Origin: Planctomycetaceae bacterium
GTDB taxonomy: Bacteria > Planctomycetota > Planctomycetia > Planctomycetales > Planctomycetaceae
DNA length: 44,931 nt
Assembly (NCBI GenBank): GCA_020426325.1
Contig: JAGQQG010000049.1
Coordinates: forward strand, 1 to 44,931
Direction of reading: 5' to 3'
The notes under the pieces were generated by a model. That model searched no databases. It saw only the letters and a list, made by a program, of their open reading frames with translations, and was not told where the DNA came from. Positions 39,566-44,931 of the stretch are shown here, piece by piece. Made by a program: the position numbers and the translations under genes. Every line of letters starts with the position of its first letter. The first letter of the stretch is position 1.

Positions 39566-39928
39566 TCAGGTGGTCTGTGGGATAATCGTGACCGCTGGTT
39601 CCAGCAGCTTACGGACGCAATCGGCGTAGACATACCACTGCTCCGCACGCTGCTTGAGTTGTCGACGTCCCGCGGCTGTGAGTTCGTACCACTTTCGCCG
39701 ACGCCCGGTCGTGCTCTCCCAGCGGCATTTGACGAGTTTGTCCTGCTCCAGCCGGTGCAGAATCGGATACAGCGTGCCAGCCGTCACACTCATCCTCCCG
39801 CCACTCGCTTCACGCAGCCGCTGCTGAATCAGATAGCCATACTGTGGATCATCAGCGAGAACAGACAGGACCATCAGGTCCAGACTCCCTCGCAACAGAT
39901 CCGGACTGAAACTTTCCTTCTTCGACAT
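39566..39928 (-). CDS. PadR-family transcriptional regulator
   Basis: This is a 120-residue winged-helix repressor. Landmarks are LLRGSLDLMVLSVLADDPQYGYLIQQRL, MSVTAGTLYPILHRLEQDKLV (the recognition helix and wing) and GRRRKWYELTAAGRRQL. It is a dimeric DNA-binding protein of the short PadR-s2 type. It is expected to repress its own operon, which includes the tandem-repeat membrane protein. A promoter and two 10-bp candidate sites are just upstream. Confidence 0.95.
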   Translation of the reverse strand: MSKKESFSPDLLRGSLDLMVLSVLADDPQYGYLIQQRLREASGGRMSVTAGTLYPILHRLEQDKLVKCRWESTTGRRRKWYELTAAGRRQLKQRAEQWYVYADCVRKLLEPAVTIIPQTT

Positions 39929-39942
39929 TCCGGGCTTCCCTT

Positions 39943-39982
39943 CAATGCATTGTCACGCGATATATTGCCACGCAATGCAATG
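39943..39982. promoter_or_regulatory. Candidate PadR operator pair
   Basis: CAATGCATTG (39943-39952, a perfect palindrome) and CAATGCAATG (39973-39982, one base different) start exactly 30 bp apart, about three helical turns. One lies on each side of the -10 element of the padR promoter. The placement is what an autorepressor would use. The function is inferred. Confidence 0.55.
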
Positions 39983-39990
39983 AAAGTCAA
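39961..39990 (-). promoter_or_regulatory. Sigma-70-type promoter of the padR operon
   Basis: On the minus strand TTGACT (39990-39985) is followed after 18 bases by AATATA (39966-39961), then the leader to the ATG at 39928. Both hexamers are close to consensus and the spacing is near ideal. Confidence 0.6.
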
Positions 39991-40182
39991 CCCAATACGA
40001 GTACCACAGGCTTTCTCAGGCTGTGTCGTGAAGCGATCGGTGGCGTAGCTGATGTCTTCCGAGGTCAGCCACGACTGTTCTTCAACCGGGACGGTTCAGC
40101 CAAGAGAACTTCAGAGTCTGGTGCTCGTTCAACGAGCCACCTTCTTGGTCGTCAATCGTGCCTGAGAGACGGCCATCTGGGC

Positions 40183-40803
40183 TCAACGGGCGAAAGGTTT
40201 CCTCGTTATGACGAGATAGCCTTCTGTGATGATCAGGTTGGGCACCCACGACAGCCAGGCGACTGTCTGGTAGGCCTCTTCAAACTCAACGCCCAGTGCA
40301 ACGAGGATCGGCAGCCACAACCGGAGTGTCACAGCGGCGAAGGTCAGCGCATAGCTGCGAATCATCCACTCCCGGTGCTGCGACACTCGACCCTGAAGAA
40401 TTGCCCACAAGGCCAGCAGACCAGTCACTGACCACAGTATGGCCAGCATCCCAAAGCCGACAGTGGTTGAGTGACCGCCGTACGCATGGGGAGCAAGCAA
40501 CAGTCCGCCAACCGCTCCAAATCCCGCCGTGCCAACGAGGTAGATGCCACCCATCCAACGATGCAGACGGAGGTAGTTATTCCTAAGCCGGGACCAGAAC
40601 TGGAATGGTCCGATCACGATCGCCGCAATTCCACCCCCAATGTGACACAACAATGGGACGGGGTGCTCAACATAGACAGCACGGCTCTCCTCAAAGTAAG
40701 CATCGGGATTCAACGCGAAGTAGCGAAATGATGTGGTCGCCACAAAGAGAGCCAGCAGGGTCATGACTCCCAAACCAAACCCCTTCGCGGCAGACTTGAT
40801 CAA
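40183..40803 (-). CDS. DUF2306 membrane protein
   Basis: This is a 206-residue protein with about five to six membrane helices. The DUF2306 hallmark is near the end: HREWMIRSYALTFAAVTLRL at about 144-163. An earlier LHRWMGGIYLVG helix (about 80-91) carries a conserved His. The start is TTG at 40803, supported by GGTGAGGAG just upstream and the lack of an ATG nearby. The function is unknown; the His residues suggest possible heme or metal contact, which is inference. The 254-base gap 39929-40182 holds the padR promoter and nothing else seen. Confidence 0.82.
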   Translation of the reverse strand: MIKSAAKGFGLGVMTLLALFVATTSFRYFALNPDAYFEESRAVYVEHPVPLLCHIGGGIAAIVIGPFQFWSRLRNNYLRLHRWMGGIYLVGTAGFGAVGGLLLAPHAYGGHSTTVGFGMLAILWSVTGLLALWAILQGRVSQHREWMIRSYALTFAAVTLRLWLPILVALGVEFEEAYQTVAWLSWVPNLIITEGYLVITRKPFAR

Positions 40804-41032
40804 AAGCTTCTCCTCACCCAGATGAAATGAACCGGTTTGGCGCCCGCTGTCAGCCCAACAGGTACAAACCGAACGCGGTTCCCGAGGTGATTCGCTCGTT
40901 CTGGCATCATCTTAGGATTTCTCAGTCATCTGCGCGTCTGGATCTTGAGGTCGACTATCGGGTCAACAGACAACAGTCGCTCTGTCTGTGCCTTTGTCCA
41001 TTGATGTTGGAGAAATTCGATCTCGTCCGACT

Positions 41033-42118
41033 TCATTCGGCAGGCAGGAATCGCACTTTGTGGTTGCTGCTGTCTCCGATGTAGACGTTGCCTGTAGCGT
41101 CAACGAACACGCCGTGGGGGCGTGCGAGGCGGCAGTGGAGTGGGTCGCCATCCGGTCCGTCGCCTTCTTGACCGTTCCCGACAATCGTCTCGATCAGGCC
41201 TGAGACTCGCCGAATGACGCGGATGGTGTGGCTTTCCGTGTCAGCCAGGTAGACATCTCCGTTCGGACCCAGGGCGATCCCTTTGGGGCCGGACAGCTCT
41301 GCGTTGATGGCGGATCCGCCGTCGCCCGTGTAGCCCTTTTGGCCGGTGCCTGCGAGGTGATGCAAGGTCGATGTTTCGAGATCGAGCCGGTAGACCGCAT
41401 TCCCTTCCCGCAGGGCGAGGTAGAGGTTGTGTTTGCCGTCGAAGTCGAGCGCTCGCGGACCGTTAAGGGGAGTTCCCGAGATGGGGGCTCCATCAGGTGT
41501 CGGTGCTTGTTCACCGGTCCCTGCGAATGTGGTGATGAGGCCCGTCTTCGCGTCCACACGTCGCACGCGATGGTTGCCGATGTCGCAGATGAAGAGATTG
41601 CCAGCATTGTCGAGGGTGATGGAGTGAGGTCGATTCAGTGTGGCGTCAATGGCAGGTTCGCCGTCGCCGGAGAAGCTGAGTTCGCCGGTTCCCGCGACAG
41701 TGCTGATGAAGCCTGTCTCTGCATCAACCCTGCGAACAAGGTTGTTCATCATCTCGACGAAGAACATGTTGCCGTCGTGGTCAAACCGCACTTCGTACGG
41801 CTCTTTGAGTTTGGCCTGCGTCGCTGGTCCCCCGTCGCCCGCGTACCCCGGCTCACCAGTCCCTGCGACCGTGGTGATGAGGCCCGTTTTAAGGTCAACC
41901 CGTCGGATGACATGGTTGCCGATCTCACAGATATACAGTGCTCCATCCGGTCCGACAGCGATGCCGAACGGGCCGCTCACGCCCGCTTTAACCGCTTGAC
42001 CGCCATCTCCGAAGTAGCGCTCCTCGCCCGTGCCAGCGATCGTCACGACGTCTCCCGCGTGTGTCATCGCGGTGGAACATAGGCAGATCAGCAAGACTTT
42101 GACGGCCAGTTTCTGCAT
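41033..42118 (-). CDS. Exported NHL-repeat propeller protein
   Basis: This is a 361-residue protein with a signal peptide (1-21). Six near-identical units follow, of the form TIAGTGE..Y.GDGG.A..A.L..P.GIA.. and then GNLYICDIGNH.IRRVD..TG. This is the NHL six-bladed propeller. Such proteins bind partners outside the cell. The ATG has AGGAGA eight bases upstream. No catalytic residues are seen. Confidence 0.92.
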   Translation of the reverse strand: MQKLAVKVLLICLCSTAMTHAGDVVTIAGTGEERYFGDGGQAVKAGVSGPFGIAVGPDGALYICEIGNHVIRRVDLKTGLITTVAGTGEPGYAGDGGPATQAKLKEPYEVRFDHDGNMFFVEMMNNLVRRVDAETGFISTVAGTGELSFSGDGEPAIDATLNRPHSITLDNAGNLFICDIGNHRVRRVDAKTGLITTFAGTGEQAPTPDGAPISGTPLNGPRALDFDGKHNLYLALREGNAVYRLDLETSTLHHLAGTGQKGYTGDGGSAINAELSGPKGIALGPNGDVYLADTESHTIRVIRRVSGLIETIVGNGQEGDGPDGDPLHCRLARPHGVFVDATGNVYIGDSSNHKVRFLPAE

Positions 42119-42299
42119 GGCGGATTTCTCCTGAATTCAGAATGCAACCAAGTGTTGGCAGTTGTAACCTGAAATCGCAACATGATGCGAGTGACCGGAT
42201 CTCGATCGTTGCTTCGTAGCGAAGACTCGGACACCGGGGTAGACTCGATGACAGATGATCACCCATGTTTGCCTGCGTTGAACTGAGAATGGATTTGCC

Positions 42300-43343
42300 A
42301 TGCCTGCATCCAAGGCCAAGACACTGTTTTCGGAGACCGACAGCTCGAACGGAGTCGTTCGTCTGTGCGATCTGCAGCCGGGTCAACTGGGGGACTGCTT
42401 TGCCCTGCTGACAGCTCGCGAACAGGCCACGACGCGCGATGGCAAGCCCTACTTCCGCTGCACCTTTCGAGATGCGGCCCGCAGCGTGACAGCCATGATC
42501 TGGTCTGACACGCCCTTTTTTGCCCCTTGCTCTGAGACCTGGAAGTCCGGTCAGTTCTACAAGCTGCGTTGTCGGTTCAGCGAGAGTTCCTATGGACCGC
42601 AGATCGAGTTGGATCGCATCCGGGAAGTGAACGATGAGGACATCGAGGCAGGTTTTGATCCGGGTGAGTTCCTGCAGTCCAGCCGGTTTGATCTCGACGA
42701 GATGTATGCGGAGTTGACCTATCTCGTCGAAGCGGAGATCGAGGACGTTGCCCTGCGGCAACTGGTCTCCGAGATCCTGGTCGAACACGCGGATGCCATC
42801 AAGACGATTCCCGCTGCGATGCGAAACCATCACGCCTACCGGGGTGGGTTTCTCGAGCATGTGCTCTCGGTCACGAAGCTGGCGACACATCTGGCGGACA
42901 AGTACATCGCTTATTACCGGAACATGCAGCCGCCGCTGAACAAGTCCCTGGTCGTCGCTGGTGCTGTCCTTCACGACATCGGCAAACTGACCGAGCTGGA
43001 TGCTCAGCCGCAAGGGGCGAGCTACACGGCTCAGGGCAGATTGGTAGGGCACATCCTGCTGGGACGTGACATTGTCCGTGAGAAGGCGAATGAACTCGGC
43101 ACGCTTGATCCGGAGACCTTGCTGCGTCTGGAACACATCATCATCGCTCACCAGAACCTGCCGGAGTGGGGCTCCCCCATCGCTCCTCACACTCCCGAGG
43201 CACTGCTGGTCCACTACGCGGATGATACGGATGCGAAGTTCCACATGATGGCGATGGCTCTCGAAACGGAGCCGACGAACGACGACGAATTCACGCCGCG
43301 TGATAATGCCATGCGTCGCCAGATTTTTCGCGGGCTGGCGTGA
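42300..43343 (+). CDS. YhaM-like 3'-5' exoribonuclease (OB + HD domains)
   Basis: This is a 347-residue protein. An N-terminal OB-fold (about 17-110: REQATTRDGKPYFRCTFRDA, VTAMIWSD) binds RNA or single-stranded DNA. An HD phosphohydrolase domain (about 170-330) follows, with H178 in HHAYRGGFLEH, HD at 225-226 in VLHDIGKL, and GHILLGRDI. This architecture is the YhaM family, 3'-5' exonucleases of RNA turnover and DNA ends. It is cytoplasmic and stands alone, but the HExxH gene follows 66 bases later on the same strand. Confidence 0.9.
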   Translation: MPASKAKTLFSETDSSNGVVRLCDLQPGQLGDCFALLTAREQATTRDGKPYFRCTFRDAARSVTAMIWSDTPFFAPCSETWKSGQFYKLRCRFSESSYGPQIELDRIREVNDEDIEAGFDPGEFLQSSRFDLDEMYAELTYLVEAEIEDVALRQLVSEILVEHADAIKTIPAAMRNHHAYRGGFLEHVLSVTKLATHLADKYIAYYRNMQPPLNKSLVVAGAVLHDIGKLTELDAQPQGASYTAQGRLVGHILLGRDIVREKANELGTLDPETLLRLEHIIIAHQNLPEWGSPIAPHTPEALLVHYADDTDAKFHMMAMALETEPTNDDEFTPRDNAMRRQIFRGLA

Positions 43344-43409
43344 TCCTCAAAGGGATCGTTCACGTTGATTCTGAGTCCATGATCTCGTTTTCTCGACACA
43401 GGATCGCAC

Positions 43410-43844
43410 ATGATTCGACGTCCACTCGCCATTCTCTGGGCATCGCCGGGCTCGTTTGTCGGTCTGACGGCGGGGCTGCTCGGACTGTGCACGGGCGGGC
43501 GAGTGAGACGCGTGGGGCATACGCTCGAGTTTCATGGCGGATTCGTCAAATGGCTGCTGAAACGCCTGCCGGTCGAAGCGATCGCGATGACGCTGGGCCA
43601 TGTGATCATCGGGCAGACGCAGGCTGGTCTCGATATTGCCCGCGAACATGAATGGGTCCACGTGCGTCAGTACGAACGGTGGGGACCATTCTTCATCCCC
43701 GCGTACCTGGGCTGTTCACTCTGGCTCCGACTGACAGGACGGGAAGCATACCACGGTAACCCGTTTGAACGGGAAGCCTACGAACACGACCGTCTGTGTG
43801 CCCTGGGTGAGATGGATCGAAAGGCGCCGTATGACACCGCCTGA
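43410..43844 (+). CDS. Small HExxH (zincin-like) protein
   Basis: This is a 144-residue protein. H80-E81-W-V-H84 in AREHEWVHVRQYERWGPFFI is the HExxH zinc-protease motif. NPFEREAYEHD (about 117-127) offers a Glu as third ligand. Two or three hydrophobic stretches (about 14-30, 92-107) suggest membrane association. Its size is far below that of usual metalloproteases, so it may be a minimal gluzincin or a non-catalytic relative. The start at 43410 has AGGA upstream. Confidence 0.72.
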   Translation: MIRRPLAILWASPGSFVGLTAGLLGLCTGGRVRRVGHTLEFHGGFVKWLLKRLPVEAIAMTLGHVIIGQTQAGLDIAREHEWVHVRQYERWGPFFIPAYLGCSLWLRLTGREAYHGNPFEREAYEHDRLCALGEMDRKAPYDTA

Positions 43845-43936
43845 CGACAAACCGTGGGAATATGCGGTCGGGCCACCCTGCGAGCATATGTCGATCACAT
43901 ACACACCTGAATAGCCGTAATGAGGTGATATTTACA

Positions 43937-44458
43937 ATGTTTCGACAGGAACTCACAAGCAAGCTTCACAGACGAGGCAATTCAAATATTCAGGGAATCG
44001 CTTTGGTTGTTGTCGTAGCCTTCACCAGCCTTTTGATATCAGGTTGTGATCCATCCTTTTTCTATTACCCGGTTGATTCTAGCGGGCATGCTCTGGTGCG
44101 GCTGACCGAAACTATTGACGGAGTTACGCTTACCGCAAAGAACTACGAGGAAAAACGTGGCAGTCGCAGCCTCTTCTACTCTATTAATATCGAGAATTCA
44201 TCTGACAGGGATGCCGCTGTTCTAGGAGGGAAAATACTGGTTGGCGGCAGCGAGTATGATGCGGAGGTAACCGACTCGCCTGAATGGCGAAAAATGCAAA
44301 CCGTCGAGCCAGGGTCATCTAAGGAGGTACTGCTTCTCTGGAAACTCGACAGATCTGCGTCAAAAGTACTTGAGGAACAAATTACTTGGTGCTGGCAAGT
44401 CCGAATCGGCGACGAGGAACATGAATTTCGCATTCCAATGCAGCGCGAACAACGATAG
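43937..44458 (+). CDS. Unknown lipoprotein
   Basis: This 173-residue protein has a hydrophobic signal ending in the lipobox LLISGC, with Cys near residue 37 as the lipid-carrying residue. The remaining 135 residues look like one beta-sandwich domain (SLFYSINIENSSDRDAAVLG). The ATG at 43937 has GAGGTGA eight bases upstream. Base composition is more AT-rich than the neighbours, hinting at transfer. The 267 bases after it up to 44725 hold nothing I can call. Confidence 0.7.
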   Translation: MFRQELTSKLHRRGNSNIQGIALVVVVAFTSLLISGCDPSFFYYPVDSSGHALVRLTETIDGVTLTAKNYEEKRGSRSLFYSINIENSSDRDAAVLGGKILVGGSEYDAEVTDSPEWRKMQTVEPGSSKEVLLLWKLDRSASKVLEEQITWCWQVRIGDEEHEFRIPMQREQR

Positions 44459-44725
44459 TAGGGAGAAAAGAAGGATGCCGGTTATCAAATCACCCTGCGT
44501 ATCGAAAAGACAACGTACCACTACGATGTAAGTGGGATTCGAGAGAGTGCCCTGCATGAGATCGACACGGATGCAGATCTGTCTTGGGACTCGCGCCGGG
44601 TGCCCTGGTTTTGGGTGGCATGGCGTCACGACGATAGTCGGATCGCCATGTCTGGACGCGCTGTCCGCATGCTCACCTGCCTATCGGCATGACACCCAAT
44701 CTGGTCATCGCAATCGGTCGGCCCC

Positions 44726-44931
44726 TTATTTGAACTGTTGAGCGGCGGCGACTGCGAGTTCGTCGCAGCGTTCGTTCTCCGGGTGTCCGCTGTGTCCTTT
44801 CACGACGGTGAAGCGGACTTCGTGAGCAGCAAGCAGTTCGTCCAGCGTCTGCCAGAATTCGACGTTCTTGACCGGCTTCCAGCTTTTGCCTTCACGGCGT
44901 CGCCAGCCGTTCCGCTTCCAGCCGGGCATCC
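44726..44931 (-). CDS. rnhA: RNase HI, C-terminal part (cut by the window edge)
   Basis: The visible part is the C-terminal half of ribonuclease HI, which cuts the RNA strand of RNA-DNA hybrids. [20 protein letters not shown] is the basic protrusion and KPVKN strand; [18 protein letters not shown] holds the catalytic-loop His and the last active-site Asp. The rest of the gene lies beyond the right edge. Trp is replaced by Val in the usual WVKGH. Confidence 0.93.
   Translation of the reverse strand, partial: MPGWKRNGWRRREGKSWKPVKNVEFWQTLDELLAAHEVRFTVVKGHSGHPENERCDELAVAAAQQFK

Noticed and set aside
40833..40871. CGGTTTG...CAAACCG inverted repeat between the DUF2306 and NHL genes
   Set aside because: The stem is short with a 25-base loop and no T-run. 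It could be a weak terminator but is not distinguishable from chance.

Overview
The window looks like a piece of a planctomycete (Planctomycetota) chromosome. The evidence is a DUF1559 pseudopilin-like protein, a giant exported protein with the planctomycete 'VEPLETRVLLA' type N-terminal motif, four formylglycine-type sulfatases in a row, a DUF1501 protein, three Tat-exported Gfo/Idh/MocA oxidoreductases, a PQQ-type propeller protein and a membrane-bound Ser/Thr kinase. Gene density is moderate, genes lie on both strands in short runs, and many gaps hold imperfect palindromes. No rRNA, tRNA, CRISPR array, transposase or integrase was seen.

Layout. 1-4.8 kb: the tail of an unknown gene, a small BamE-like anchored protein, a DUF1559 protein, a histidine-rich exported protein, an HpcH/HpaI aldolase and a two-helix membrane protein. 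4.9-7.8 kb: a large beta-strand-repeat exported protein. 8.0-9.8 kb: an AT-richer three-gene block (zinc-ribbon protein, unknown, SUKH/SMI1-KNR4 immunity-like protein) bracketed by a 35-bp direct repeat. 9.8-13.5 kb: a three-gene minus-strand run (PQQ-like propeller, PfkB sugar kinase, PHP phosphoesterase). 13.7-23.9 kb: a sulfatase island. One sulfatase carries two DUF1080-like domains, one a sialidase-like domain, one an N-terminal neutral-ceramidase-like domain, and one is plain and followed by a tiny membrane protein. 24-33.2 kb: DUF1501, three Gfo/Idh/MocA proteins, an M81 (MlrC-like) metallopeptidase, an unknown Tat-exported protein and a DUF6116-like membrane protein. 33.3-44.9 kb: a Ser/Thr kinase with a DFN motif and a six-helix membrane tail, a sodium:solute symporter, a PadR regulator with a membrane-anchored tandem-repeat protein, a DUF2306 protein, an NHL propeller, a YhaM-like 3'-5' exoribonuclease, a small HExxH protein, a lipoprotein and the C-terminal end of RNase HI at the right edge.

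Functionally, the centre of the window (about 10-33 kb) reads as a machine for attacking sulfated, glycosylated polymers or glycolipids outside the cytoplasm and processing the released sugars: sulfatases joined to other hydrolase or binding domains, periplasmic oxidoreductases of the sugar-dehydrogenase fold, an M81 hydrolase and a sugar kinase. This is inferred from family membership and gene order; no substrate can be read from the sequence.

The most unusual items are the run of sulfatase polypeptides with three different partner domains, the 35-bp direct repeat around the immunity-like block, at least five unrelated families of intergenic palindromes (one folding as a three-way junction), two matching 10-bp sites exactly 30 bp apart around the PadR promoter, and a kinase with DFN in place of DFG.
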